64,000 nt of DNA, from the NCBI RefSeq assembly GCF_025698545.1, contig NC_068569.1, forward strand, positions 19,468,001 through 19,532,000, written 5' to 3'. The position numbers and the translations under genes are program-made. The notes beneath the pieces were generated by a model. It was not told the origin of the DNA. It saw nothing but the letters and a program-made list of their open reading frames with translations, and made no database searches. Shown piece after piece: positions 38,655-50,690 of this stretch. Numbering within the stretch: position 1 is the stretch's first letter; the number at the start of each line of letters is the position of its first letter. The DNA is from Gossypium raimondii (Eukaryota > Streptophyta > Magnoliopsida > Malvales > Malvaceae).

Positions 38655-40100
38655 ATAAAGAGCCTATAAATAAATTGTCTGCAATAAACAACACAGAATA
38701 AATAATATTTTGAGTCATCGTTCAAGAAAATTTTGAAGGTATCATTTTAAATTTAAACTTTGATTTATATTCTATTATTTAGTTTTTGTAAATTATGTAT
38801 ATTATATGTTTTTATATTTTTAAAGCTTAAGAATGTAAAAAATTCTCAAACTTAAAAAAAAAATTAAGTTACTCTTTTTTTTTTACACTCAATTGAGCAC
38901 TTAAACTTTCAAAATGTATCAAAAAGACCCTCAAACTTCTCAAAAAAAATCAATTAAGCCTTTGCTCCCTTTTTTCACTCATTTGGGTACTTGAACTTTC
39001 AAAATGCATCAAAAAGACTCTTTTAAAAAAAAGCAATTAAACCCTACTCTTATTAAAAATTAGAAAAAAATTATAAATAATAATAAATAATAAATTTTAG
39101 AAAATTATTAAATTTTACTAAAAATAGAATTTTTTATAAAATCGTAAAAATAAAAATTGTAAAATTTTATAAAAATCATAAAAAATTAACGACCCTAGTT
39201 TATTTCAATTAAAGTCATCACATGTAGCAACACAACATGGCATATGGTGAAAATGATAAAAATAAAAATTATAGAAAAATTATAAAATGTTTCTTTTGGT
39301 ACGATAATTTTATATTTTTTTACAAAATTTATATTTTTCTACATTTTGTATAATTTTCTTACGACTCTATAAAATTTTGCAATTGTTTATATTTTTACGA
39401 TTTTTATATTTTTAATAGTTGAATTTTTATTTAAAATTTAATAATATTTATAGCTTTTATTTATTATAATTTTAATAAAAACATGGGCTTTTTTGAAAAA
39501 GTTTAAGGTCTTTTGATGCATTTTAAACGCTCAAGTACTCAAATAAATGTAAAAAAAAACTTAATTACTTTTTTTGAAAAAAATTGAGGACTTTTTGCAC
39601 CATTAAAACTATGTGTTTTTTAGTAACCCTTAAGCCTATTTTGAATCTTCTGTTTTTATCGACAATAACTCCCCTATTGTAATCAAATGTGATGTGTTTT
39701 TATTCAGCTGAGCGTGGAAGAGTTTTGATCGCAGTAGATAAAAACAAATATCGACTGGTTATCAGAAAATTTCATCCCATAAAAGTCAGGTAATAGCTTT
39801 TCAATTTATCCTTTTGAATTATTTTACTTTACATTCAAATTTTTATTAAGTGTTATTACAAATTACACTTACAATTTTCAATATTGATTTTTTAAAATAA
39901 TAATAAATTCCAGGATCGAAGGTTCAAATTCATACAAGAAAAATGATTATGAAGATTTATTTCATGTTTCTATTTGATTTATTTATGTAATCAATTTTCC
40001 ATCTAATTTAATATGGTTTTCCTTATTCTTTATTGACATATAAATGATGCCAATTTTGTGTAAATTTGAATTTTTTTCAATGACTTTATTATTTGCATTT
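38655..40100. repeat. A/T-rich region with a degenerate foldback element (about 38825-39625)
   Basis: Sequence at about 38850-38960 ('CAATTGAGCACTTAAACTTT', 'AAAATGTATCAAAAAGACC') recurs inverted at about 39495-39605 ('TTTTGATGCATTTTAAACG', 'CTCAAGTACTCAAATAAATG'). The left arm also holds a second direct copy (about 38965-39045). No coding potential. This looks like an old foldback or long-TIR MITE. Exact ends and target duplication are unclear. Confidence 0.5.
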
Positions 40101-41336
40101 AGGGTAAACTATACTAATGGTCTCTCAATTATGCCTATGTTTTTGCTTTGGTCACCTAACTTTAAAATTTTCAATATAGGCATTAACATTTGAATTCGGA
40201 AAGTCTTTTTCTAATTGGTATAATAACACATCTAGTCTCCAATACTTATATATTCTATCAATTTGATCCTAATTCTAAATAATTTAATAAATTTAACCCT
40301 TCCCCATTTACAGGTTCTTTCAAATTGATCCTCAAACTTCCTAATCAAAGCTTTCAGCTTTTAAAACAGAGACATTCCACATCTATAAATTTGTAAAATC
40401 TCAAAAAAAAAAAACTTCTTCAACTAACAAGCCGTTTTCCAAGCCAATTCCCGATACTAATGAGTTTATCTTGAATCTTTATTTCCTTTTCTTTTTATTT
40501 TTTCATTAGTTTTCTTCCAAATATAATATTTTAGAACCCTTTCATTGATAAAATGTTGGCTAAAGAAAATGAAAACAAAACACTTTAGATTTACTCTTAT
40601 TGTTATCAGTATGATAATTCTTTCAAGGTACATAGAAAAAGTCTTCAAAGTTGGTCATTGAAATTAGAAATTAAATCTAGAGTTAAAAACATGGCTTTGA
40701 AAAATCCAATCGTTCAATCAATAATTATATAAGAAAAAAATATATAAACTGATTAAGAGATTATTATGTGTTATATTTATTTTAATTATTAAATCCACAA
40801 TAAGTAATATGTCTAATTTAGTGTCAAATCATTCACCAAGTTAATTAAAACTAAATTTATGTTAGTTAGAGTGAAAAAATATATTTATAAAAATATAAAA
40901 TTATTTATATAATTTTATTATATATAATTTTTTAATTTTTCTATTATTTTTAATAGTGTTTAGTTAATTTCTACCACTAACTTATTAAAAATAAACAAAA
41001 GGGTTATATATACTAAATTGAATAATTTCAACCATAAATAAAACAATTAATAGGTGTGAAATGCCTCTATTTTAAAAGTTGGAAGCTTTAGTTAGGAAGT
41101 TTGAGGATCAATTTGATAGAATTTATAAATGTGAAGGATTAAATTTATTGAATTATTTAGAATTAGAATCAAATTGACAGAATAAGTAAGTATTGAGGAC
41201 TAAATATGTTATTATACCAATTAGGAAAAGGCTTTTCGTTATCAATTTAACGGTGCCTAAATTAATTTTTTTTAAAGTTAAGTGATCAAAACATGAACGT
41301 AAGCATAATTAGGTGACTATTTATATAGTTTACCCT
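40101..41336. mobile_element. Non-autonomous element with long (about 300 bp) inverted repeats
   Basis: The ends read AGGGTAAACTATA and TATAGTTTACCCT. The inversion continues for nearly 300 bp each side at roughly 80% identity: 'AATTGGTATAATAACA', 'GATCCTCAAACTTCCTAA', 'TCAATTTGAT' and 'ATTCTAAATAAT' all occur inverted in the right arm. The interior is A/T-rich and noncoding. Long arms of this sort are typical of Mutator-like or foldback elements. The flanks do not show a clear 8-10 bp duplication, so the superfamily is left open. Confidence 0.75.
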
Positions 41337-41807
41337 TATATTTAATATGTTGTATCATTAAAATTATTTTCCAATGCCTTGATTACTTGTACTTAATAGA
41401 AATTAATAAAAAGTTACCTGTTGAGATCAAAATAAAATAAAACTTCTGAGATAAAAGCAAATGTAAAAATACAGCAATAGGTCATATCATATTAGCATGA
41501 AACTAATGCAAATTTTATTACTATAATTCTAATTTATTAAAATGATATTACTTTGTCAAATTAATTTATTAAATAAGTATTTTAATTATTAAATTAGACA
41601 TGTAATATGTTTTACGTAATTATATGTTTATTATATAAAATAAGCTAAATAAATATTTTGTTAAAAATCATATAAGTAGAAGCTTTTATTGCTTACTACG
41701 CCATCCACTATAATATTAATTAATATATAACACTCGCTATAATGTTAATATGAATTTAAGATTGAATTTAAATATTTTTAATATTTAGAATCACTTTTAA
41801 ATTGAAT
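41337..41807. other. A/T-rich spacer, nothing seen
   Basis: No open frame, repeat structure or motif that I can support. Confidence 0.5.
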
Positions 41808-43732
41808 TTTTTCTATTAAAAATTATTGTGAGTTATTTTTAACGGAAAATTTATAATTTAAATTAATTCCACTTTTTAATTAAATAAAATATATTTCTTA
41901 TAATAATTTAATTTGACATATTATTTTTAAAATTTTAAATTAAAATATCTTAAATTGAAGTAATTTAATATGTTTTAATTATTAAATATAATCAATTCAT
42001 GTATCGCATGGGACAAATGCTAGTTTTATCTGATTACATTAACATTCCATGTTGATTATTCCTTCTCTAACATTAAATATCATCAATTGATCATTAACAA
42101 AGTATAAATAATTAATAATAAATATTATGTAATTTAGTTATATTTAGTATCAATAATTTATAGTAATTTAGTTTACTATTTAGTAGTTCAAAATTATTAA
42201 GAAATTATATATAATTATATTTAAAAATATGTCCTAAAATTAAAATACCATTTTGTATAAAAGTGTTTAAAAAACATAAATCGAACATTTTTGGAAAGAT
42301 AATTATATTTGAATTTAATTATTTCTAATTACTTATAAGAATTTAGGAGGGTCAAATTATATTTAATTTAGTAAGACATACTAATTATTGCCGTAGTTAT
42401 TCAAATACGCCACAAATGTATAATTATAAGTATTTATGCATAAATCTGACTTTCTAAACATGATTAAATTTTATTATATGTATATATATTAAATATTAAA
42501 TAATTTCTTAAAGAAAGCATTAAATAAAGTTTGAACCGAAATGGATATATATGAGATTAAGAGAGTCTTGTGAGAGATCAAGACATGGAGTTTCAAATGA
42601 GATAGAATTTCAATCGAATAATTATTTTTAATAGAAATTATAGATAATTATTTGATATATTTTTAATAGAATTTATGGAGTTTTAAATAAGATGCATTTC
42701 AATATAAGTTATTTGGTACATCAATAATTTGAAAATAAATTATTTTTAAGAAAGTGAACACACAATTAATATTTCACAACTTAAAATTCAAATTGAGTTC
42801 CATTGCTAAAATAGAATTCATCAACTTGATTAGCTCAAAAATTTTTTACTCGATTTAACTATACTCACCCCTACAACTAGGTACCTTTCTAACAAAGCAC
42901 TGATTATATCATGTTGATTTGTCCTAAAAACTACAGCGAAAAACGATTTCTCTTGCAAACTGCGGTCTTGAGAATGTTTTTAGATGAGCACTGCATGTGA
43001 TGTTGATATTTTCTTTTATATATTATCAAAGCTCAAGGTTTTTATGGAGTTGTTAATCATATTTCTGAAGAATTTGATATTTTAATTTATTAAAACAAAG
43101 ATTGAGCAAAAGCTCTAAACTTAAATTACACTTAAAAGCAGAATGATTTCAAAAATTATTTTGGACAGTCAATTTTCATCGAATTAAACATACCTAAATG
43201 TTGTTTTGTTCAAATTTAATACTTCCCATTATACTTGTTTAATAGTCAGATAAAGCCAGGCCAACCCAAATAGGAGTTTTGCTTTAATTCGAGGAAAACA
43301 AAGGAAGCGCACAAAACAAAGTGAATTCAAATCATCGTTAAGCACAACCAGAAAAAATTTCAACCCCGGAAACCAGACTCAATACAGACAACAAAAACCA
43401 TAGAAAGCACAACACAGCAGCGGGCACGTAGGGCGGGCGTAGCTCACTGTATTTTATTTAAAGAACACGACCAAGTCCCACACTGAACTATTAGGCCACG
43501 GTAGAGAAAATTATTGTACTATAAATAGCACGTCTGCCATAAAAGGCACAATAAACGACTATACCAAGAGCTTCAGAATCACTCCTCTTCTGTCTCAGAC
43601 TCGGCATTCTGGAGCCACTCGATGAAGGGCTTGGAGTTCTTCCATATCTGAGAACTCTTATTACCACCGGCTACACCCTTCTGGTACCATTCCATGATGA
43701 ACTCTTCTTCCAAGATGTCATTGTCATATAGC
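41808..43732. repeat. Direct duplication 1, unit A (1.9 kb)
   Basis: Nearly identical to 43733-45651 in direct orientation and immediately adjacent. It covers 1.7 kb of A/T-rich intergenic sequence plus the 3' end of the eIF5 gene. It stops abruptly inside the eIF5 coding exon at 'CATATAGC', where it joins 'TTTTTCTATTAAA', the start of unit B. Differences from unit B are almost all single-base homopolymer length changes. Confidence 0.93.
43579..43732 (-). pseudogene. Truncated extra copy of the eIF5 C-terminus
   Basis: Encodes the last 50 residues of eIF5 ('NDILEEEFIMEWYQKG' to 'ESETEEE') and the stop, then breaks off. There is no upstream exon, start or promoter. It belongs to duplication 1 and may be an assembly artefact rather than a true pseudogene. 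Confidence 0.85.
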
Positions 43733-45651
43733 TTTTTCTATTAAAAATTATTGTGAGTTATTTTAACGGAAAATTTATAATTTAAATTAATTCCACTTTT
43801 TAATTAAATAAAATATATTTCTTATAATAATTTAATTTGACATATTATTTTAAAATTTTAAATTAAAATATCTTAAATTGAAGTAATTTAATATGTTTTA
43901 ATTATTAAATATAATCAATTCATGTATCGCATGGGACAAATGCTAGTTTTATCTGATTACATTAACATTCCATGTTGATTATTCCTTCTCTAACATTAAA
44001 TATCATCAATTGATCATTAACAAAGTATAAATAATTAATAATAAATATTATGTAATTTAGTTATATTTAGTATCAATAATTTATAGTAATTTAGTTTACT
44101 ATTTAGTAGTTCAAAATTATTAAGAAATTATATATAATTATATTTAAAAATATGTCCTAAAATTAAAATACCATTTTGTATAAAAGTGTTTAAAAAACAT
44201 AAATCGAACATTTTTGGAAAGATAATTATATTTGAATTTAATTATTTCTAATTACTTATAAGAATTTAGGAGGGTCAAATTATATTTAATTTAGTAAGAC
44301 ATACTAATTATTGCCGTAGTTATTCAAATACGCCACAAATGTATAATTATAAGTATTTATGCATAAATCTGACTTTCTAAACATGATTAAATTTTATTAT
44401 ATGTATATATATTAAATATTAAATAATTTCTTAAAGAAAGCATTAAATAAAGTTTGAACCGAAATGGATATATATGAGATTAAGAGAGTCTTGTGAGAGA
44501 TCAAGACATGGAGTTTCAAATGAGATAGAATTTAATCGAATAATTATTTTTAATAGAAATTATAGATAATTATTTGATATATTTTAATAGAATTTATGGA
44601 GTTTTAAATAAGATGCATTTCAATATAAGTTATTTGGTACATCAATAATTTGAAAATAAATTATTTTTAAGAAAGTGAACACACAATTAATATTTCACAA
44701 CTTAAAATTCAAATTGAGTTCCATTGCTAAAATAGAATTCATCAACTTGATTAGCTCAAAATTTTTACTCGATTTAACTATACTCACCCCTACAACTAGG
44801 TACCTTTCTAACAAAGCACTGATTATATCATGTTGATTTGTCCTAAAACTACAGCGAAAACGATTTCTCTTGCAAACTGCGGTCTTGAGAATGTTTTAGA
44901 TGAGCACTGCATGTGATGTTGATATTTTCTTTTATATATTATCAAAGCTCAAGGTTTTTATGGAGTTGTTAATCATATTTCTGAAGAATTTGATATTTTA
45001 ATTTATTAAAACAAAGATTGAGCAAAAAGCTCTAAACTTAAATTACACTTAAAAAGCAGAATGATTTCAAAAAATTATTTTGGACAGTCAATTTTCATCG
45101 AATTAAACATACCTAAATGTTGTTTTGTTCAAATTTAATACTTCCCATTATACTTGTTTAATAGTCAGATAAAGCCAGGCCAACCCAAATAGGAGTTTTG
45201 CTTTAATTCGAGGAAAACAAAGGAAGCGCACAAAACAAAGTGAATTCAAATCATCGTTAAGCACAACCAGAAAAAATTTCAACCCCGGAAACCAGACTCA
45301 ATACAGACAACAAAAACCATAGAAAGCACAACACAGCAGCGGGCACGTAGGGCGGGCGTAGCTCACTGTATTTTATTTAAAGAACACGACCAAGTCCCAC
45401 ACTGAACTATTAGGCCACGGTAGAGAAAATTATTGTACTATAAATAGCACGTCTGCCATAAAAGGCACAATAAACGACTATACCAAGAGCTTCAGAATCA
45501 CTCCTCTTCTGTCTCAGACTCGGCATTCTGGAGCCACTCGATGAAGGGCTTGGAGTTCTTCCATATCTGAGAACTCTTATTACCACCGGCTACACCCTTC
45601 TGGTACCATTCCATGATGAACTCTTCTTCCAAGATGTCATTGTCATATAGC
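43733..45651. repeat. Direct duplication 1, unit B (1.9 kb)
   Basis: The copy attached to the complete eIF5 gene. It matches unit A base for base apart from homopolymer lengths (for example runs of 3, 4 or 5 A or T) and a 1-base gap in 'AATTTCAATCG'. Confidence 0.93.
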
Positions 45652-46826
45652 ACTTTAAGAACCAAAGCCGCCTCCTTAGCTGCCTCGAGGTTTGCCTTGC
45701 CACAGAAAGACTCGATAGAATTGAGGAGCATCATCTGCCATCCCTCTTCTCTGGCTGCTGCTGCAAGGTAGTTCTTCTTTTTAGTTACTTCCTCCGCGAA
45801 CCCCTTCCCAACATCATGAAAGAGTACAGTAAAAAGGGCGTCCATGATTTCTTGGGACGTTCCAGAGAGTGAACCCAGGAAGGATTTAAGCTGAGCTGCA
45901 GATGACCCCGTATTGAGGTATTTCTTTATCTCATCAAGAAGTTTCTCATGGGCAGTGACACCATTCTCTAGTGCCTTAGCCTCACGCTCTGGAGACTTCT
46001 TCACTGACTTCTTTTCTTCATCAGTAGAAAGCATTACCATATCAGCTGTAACAGCACTCAACTGTTCTTGTATACGCTGTTGAGCAGCCTCCAGTGAAGT
46101 ATCTGTTTGCCACTGCACATTATCATCATCATCATCAGCCACCTCTTTGTTCTCATCAGCCTGGCTGTGAGTTGGGGAGTGATCCTCATCAGAATCTTTG
46201 CTTTTCTTCTTGGTTACTGCACCTTTGGGAGCAGTAGCCTTTGAAGTAGTAGTGGTAGAGGAACCTTTCTTTTTTGCCTCTTTTTTAACCTTCTTCAGCT
46301 CTTCATCAGCGGCCTCACCCTCCTTGAGTCTTTCCTTCTCAGCCCTCCTCATTGCCTTCTTGTCTTTTGAAGACTTCTTAGCCTCAGGTGGGTTTTTAAG
46401 AATGAAAGTTGTAAGCTTATCTCTCATGTCAACATCAGAAACAAACCCACACGCAGCACATTTCAGGGTAAGCATCTGTGTCTTAGTAATAACTATCTCA
46501 GTTTCAGGGTTCCCACAGCCATAGCACTGAACATACTTCTTAATGAAGTTCTCAAGAAGCCCTGCAAGCTTAGCAGTGTCATGGGCCCCATTGACAAGAG
46601 AAGTTCCAGTCTTCTCATCAAACTTGGATTGGGCTCCGAGTTCACAACCAAAATATTTTGTGGTGTAAGAAGCAGGTCTAGCCAAGGCCTTTGCAATTTC
46701 AACCATGTTAACCACGTTAGTCTTGATGCCATTTCCTCTCCCTTCAATCTTGGTTATCATTTTAGGCATCTTATACCTATAAAAGGCATCATCACTGTTC
46801 GAAGCACCAATATTTTGCAAAGCCAT
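45498..46826 (-). CDS. Eukaryotic translation initiation factor 5 (eIF5)
   Basis: Intronless coding region of 442 residues. I take the ATG at 46826 ('MALQNIGASNSDD') because it is the usual plant eIF5 start. eIF5 is the GTPase-activating protein for eIF2 in the 43S complex. The N-terminal eIF5/eIF2B domain carries the Arg finger region ('FYRYKMPKM', Arg17 equivalent to yeast Arg15) and a C4 zinc finger ('CYGCGNPE' ... 'KCAACG'). A Lys/Glu/Ser linker follows, then a C-terminal W2/HEAT domain with the acidic-aromatic boxes 'EEEFIMEWYQKG' and 'PFIEWLQNAESETEEE' that bind eIF2-beta and eIF1. Length is normal. An intron in the leader is likely (donor CAAAG|GTTTGA at 48003, acceptor CCCTCAG| just upstream of the ATG). 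Arabidopsis eIF5 At1g77840 is adjacent to ARF17, as here. Confidence 0.95.
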   Translation of the reverse strand: MALQNIGASNSDDAFYRYKMPKMITKIEGRGNGIKTNVVNMVEIAKALARPASYTTKYFGCELGAQSKFDEKTGTSLVNGAHDTAKLAGLLENFIKKYVQCYGCGNPETEIVITKTQMLTLKCAACGFVSDVDMRDKLTTFILKNPPEAKKSSKDKKAMRRAEKERLKEGEAADEELKKVKKEAKKKGSSTTTTSKATAPKGAVTKKKSKDSDEDHSPTHSQADENKEVADDDDDNVQWQTDTSLEAAQQRIQEQLSAVTADMVMLSTDEEKKSVKKSPEREAKALENGVTAHEKLLDEIKKYLNTGSSAAQLKSFLGSLSGTSQEIMDALFTVLFHDVGKGFAEEVTKKKNYLAAAAREEGWQMMLLNSIESFCGKANLEAAKEAALVLKVLYDNDILEEEFIMEWYQKGVAGGNKSSQIWKNSKPFIEWLQNAESETEEE

Positions 46827-48290
46827 CTTGATCAAACTGAGGGAGACTGTTAATCAGAAAGGAGATATCAGATACTGGTTATCAAAATCGTGGTGAGAAA
46901 TCTGTTACCAGGCTGCCTCCTTGCACTTGGAAGATGTTGCATAAAACGGAAACCCAAACTGTGTCTCTGATTGGCCTCAATATGCATGCAGCTAATTTCA
47001 GAATAGGAACTTCTATTCTTTTTTCTGGACGTGGGACAGTACTCTCCAAGCAATCCAATTGATGACAAAAAGAGAGAGGCCCGTTCAGACATAAAAGAAG
47101 ACTCACAAGTAACAGACTCCACTTTGGCAATCTGCAGCAGAGCAGATTAATCTGCCAACTTCCTGAAAGACAATGACGGAGTTGATTTAGGCAAAGGTCA
47201 GAGCATAGAATATCAATAACTGGCATAAAACCATAACATGAAAATTGCTACATCAGCGAAACTTGAACATTACTAGCAAAACCATAACACTACAATTTTC
47301 AAAATTGCATGTATAATTATGCATGAAGAAATACACATACTAAACATCGTCAACTTTTGTAATCCGATAAAGCATAGCATATTCCAGTATTATAACATCA
47401 AAACTTGGGATATCTATCAAAACCAAGATTAAATTATTTCTTCGTAAGTTTCTCTATACCAATAAAAGTTTAGATTGTAAAGAAAATAAAAATTATTTAT
47501 TTAGGACTGATTAAAGCAACGAAACTAGACAGATCAAAACTTAAAAGAAAAACCTAAACCCGCAGCTCTAAATCTCCTATAATACAAAAATATCTATTAG
47601 AAAACACAAAAATAAGGTAATTAAAACGAAAATTTAAGTACTACGATCTTGGTATAAAAACCTAAGCCTTCCGTCCAACGTTAAATAATGAAATATTAAG
47701 CAAATATATATATGAAAGAATATCTGCATTGCGATAATCTAAATCAGAAAAAAAAAAAGGAAATAGAAAACAAACCCTCTGGTTTCGATCTGATCATATA
47801 AAATAATACAAATACAAAGCTAAATTAAACAATAAGCTCTTACAACATAAACAGGTCAACAACGATCGAACAAAAGAAAAAAAATCTAGCTATCGGTCAA
47901 AAATGAGAGATACAATGAACGATACACAAACAAAAAGAAAAAAGCAAACAGAACAATAGAAAATGAAAATAATAATAAAATTGGAAACAAAAAGAATCAA
48001 ACCTTTGATGAGATGGGGAAAGTGATGGTAGGAGATAATTGGGAATCTGAGGCAGGAGAATTTGGAAGGTAAATAGATATTAGGATTTTTCTTGGGAGAA
48101 GAATTGAGAAGCTCTCAACTTTATACACGCCAACGAAGGAAATGTGAAACGCTAGGGCAAACTCAGCATCTTGAATTTTCTAGTATTGATTATTCTCGAA
48201 TAAACTTATTTTATTAAGGATTCTTTTGGGTTTTCTTAGGTAGATAATAAAACTTTTAATTACGAAATTAGGCCGATTATTTACGAGGAT
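46827..48290 (-). promoter_or_regulatory. eIF5 leader, leader intron and promoter
   Basis: The untranslated first exon is about 48003 to 48125, ending CATCAAAG|GTTTGA. The intron of about 1.16 kb contains short open frames (46868-47226) that I regard as noncoding. The sequence from 47293 onward is repeated downstream as duplication 2. Confidence 0.6.
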
Positions 48291-48995
48291 GATTTATCTT
48301 ATATAATAAAATTAGGTGTAGTTAATGTGTTAAGTGGCACCAACTTAAAAAGCACCCTGTCATTTGACAATCATTCCAGGTAAAAAAAATAAAACATTAT
48401 TTAAAGTTCGGTTTCATAATGCATTCAAAATAAACTCATATATAAATACAATACAACTCATATATACATGTCACATAACCGAGCTCAGAACATATAAATG
48501 ACTATCAAATTGAAAGCTGGATAATGAGAGCTCCGAAACGATTCGATCGACGCGTTCCGTAAAATGACTACAAGTGAAACAAAAAATGAATCAGAGCAAA
48601 CATTTCATAATCTTAGTAAGCTCATATGAAATTGTTTAACTTACCTTGACATTCAGATAATTTAAGAAATGTAAAACATATTGAAGCTAAGCATGAAAAT
48701 CCTTTGACATCCTGTTACTTTTATATGTACATTAACAAATATTCAGAGATTAGTATGTTACTTATCATGAACTTATAACATATCCGTATAGAACATAATA
48801 GTTTGTCATATAGCATATACCAATTCAATCACACTTCAACTGTAACATATATAATTCCATTCATGTCAATCTTTCAATCTTTCAATTATTTACAACCACA
48901 TAATGTCATTTCCATTTATGTCCTTCGCTTGAAAGCTACATAGAATTAAACTCAATTGCACGTAATTGATTTACTTACATACTAGATATATTTGG
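48291..48995. other. Noncoding repeat-like region upstream of eIF5
   Basis: A/T-rich, with no open frame. Together with the tandem repeat that follows and 52540-53786 it resembles interspersed repeat sequence, but I cannot assign a family. Confidence 0.4.
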
Positions 48996-49393
48996 GTTGC
49001 TAACACTAACTTCGGATCGGATTGCTAACACTAACTTGGTTCGATGCTACTAACATTAGCTTCGAGAATTCGCAACATATGTTGGATCTCAAGCCATCAA
49101 ATTAATTCTGATCACAACACCCATTTATTCATACAAACGAAATACTCATGCACTAACATTAGCTTCAAATCAAGGTTGCCAACACTAGCTCGGTTCGATG
49201 TTGCTAACACTAGCTTTAAAGAATCGAACATATGTTGGATGTCAAGCCATCGAATTAATTCTTGATCATAACACCCATTTATTCATACAGACTTATATAC
49301 TCGCCGCAAACATTAGCTTCGATCAATGTTGCTAACACTAGCTTCAAAGAATCCGCAACATATGCAGGATCTCAAGCCATCGAATGACTCTCG
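48996..49393. repeat. Tandem repeat, unit about 157 bp (copy in unit A)
   Basis: About 2.6 units, each containing 'TTGCTAACACTAGCTT', 'GCAACATATGTTGGAT', 'CTCAAGCCATCGAATTAATT' and 'ACACCCATTTATTCATACA'. 'GCTAACACTAGCTTC' itself recurs several times inside each unit, so the array is nested. Confidence 0.75.
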
Positions 49394-49401
49394 ATCATAA
49401 T

Positions 49402-49847
49402 TAAAGGTGCTCATGAGTCGGGTCAGTTGGCCTAAGCATGATATTAACATACTTTATGCTTGCCCAAGCCCGACTAACTCGAAATATGGGCCTAAAATTT
49501 TATCGAATCCCCATATTTGCAAAAAGACTAATCAAGCCCATTTTAGGTCCGCCCATATTATTTTTTAATTTTTAAAATTTTTATAGTATATTATTTTAAT
49601 ATTTAATAAAATTTTATATTTTTTATCTATTAAAAGTTTTATATAGTCATCTTAACATTATTTTAATGTTTATATTAAAGTAGTATTATATATTTAGTAT
49701 AAGTTTATTTTTAATGTGTTCTAAATTACATAATATATAAAATAACATAATATAATGTATTATAAACTTAAAACGGATCAGGTTAGGGGGATCGGCCTTG
49801 AATGTTCAAGCTCGAGCCGACCCATATTTTAAATGGGCCTAGTTTTT
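49402..49847. mobile_element. hAT-type MITE, third member, truncated by the duplication join
   Basis: Same insertion as the complete copy at 51973. Left end TAAAGGTGCTCATGAGTCGGG with ATCATAAT before it. The right end is missing because unit A stops inside the element. Several G and C runs in the termini are shorter than in the other copy, which looks like consensus error. Confidence 0.75.
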
Positions 49848-50562
49848 CAATTTTCAAAATTGCATGTATAATTATGCATGAAGAAATACACATACTAAAC
49901 ATCGTCAACTTTTGTAATCCGATAAAGCATAGCATATTCCAGTATTATAACATCAAAACTTGGGATATCTATCAAAACCAAGATTAAATTATTTCTTCGT
50001 AAGTTTCTCTATACCAATAAAAAGTTTAGATTGTAAAGAAAATAAAAATTATTTATTTAGGACTGATTAAAGCAACGAAACTAGACAGATCAAAACTTAA
50101 AAGAAAAACCTAAACCCGCAGCTCTAAATCTCCTATAATACAAAAAATATCTATTAGAAAACACAAAAATAAGGTAATTAAAACGAAAATTTAAGTACTA
50201 CGATCTTGGTATAAAAACCTAAGCCTTCCGTCCAACGTTAAATAATGAAATATTAAGCAAATATATATATGAAAGAATATCTGCATTGCGATAATCTAAA
50301 TCAGAAAAAAAAAAAGGAAATAGAAAACAAACCCTCTGGTTTCGATCTGATCATATAAAATAATACAAATACAAAGCTAAATTAAACAATAAGCTCTTAC
50401 AACATAAACAGGTCAACAACGATCGAACAAAAGAAAAAAAAATCTAGCTATCGGTCAAAAAATGAGAGATACAATGAACGATACACAAACAAAAAGAAAA
50501 AAAGCAAACAGAACAATAGAAAATGAAAATAATAATAAAATTGGAAACAAAAAGAATCAAAC

Positions 50563-50690
50563 CTTTGATGAGATGGGGAAAGTGATGGTAGGAGATAATT
50601 GGGAATCTGAGGCAGGAGAATTTGGAAGGTAAATAGATATTAGGGATTTTTCTTGGGGAGAAGAATTGAGAAGCTCTCAACTTTATACAC
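50563..50690 (-). promoter_or_regulatory. Extra copy of the eIF5 untranslated first exon
   Basis: Matches 48003-48125, including the donor CATCAAAG|GTTTGA. No second eIF5 coding exon follows it. It is part of duplication 2. Confidence 0.65.

Larger units (their letters stand above)
47293..49847. repeat. Direct duplication 2, unit A (2.6 kb)
   Basis: Nearly identical to 49848-52435. It begins inside the eIF5 leader intron ('CAATTTTCAAAATTGC') and ends abruptly inside a hAT MITE ('GGGCCTAGTTTTT'), where the next base restarts the unit. The eIF5-promoter part differs from unit B only in homopolymer lengths. The part beyond about 48520 differs mainly at CAG/CTG/CCG-like sites. Confidence 0.93.

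Noticed and set aside
46868-47226. Two frames of 84 and 114 codons upstream of eIF5
   Set aside because: They lie in the eIF5 leader intron, overlap each other and match no family I know.
48996-49393. CRISPR-like look of regularly spaced repeats
   Set aside because: Units are contiguous 157 bp tandem copies in a plant genome, with no unique spacers and no cas genes.
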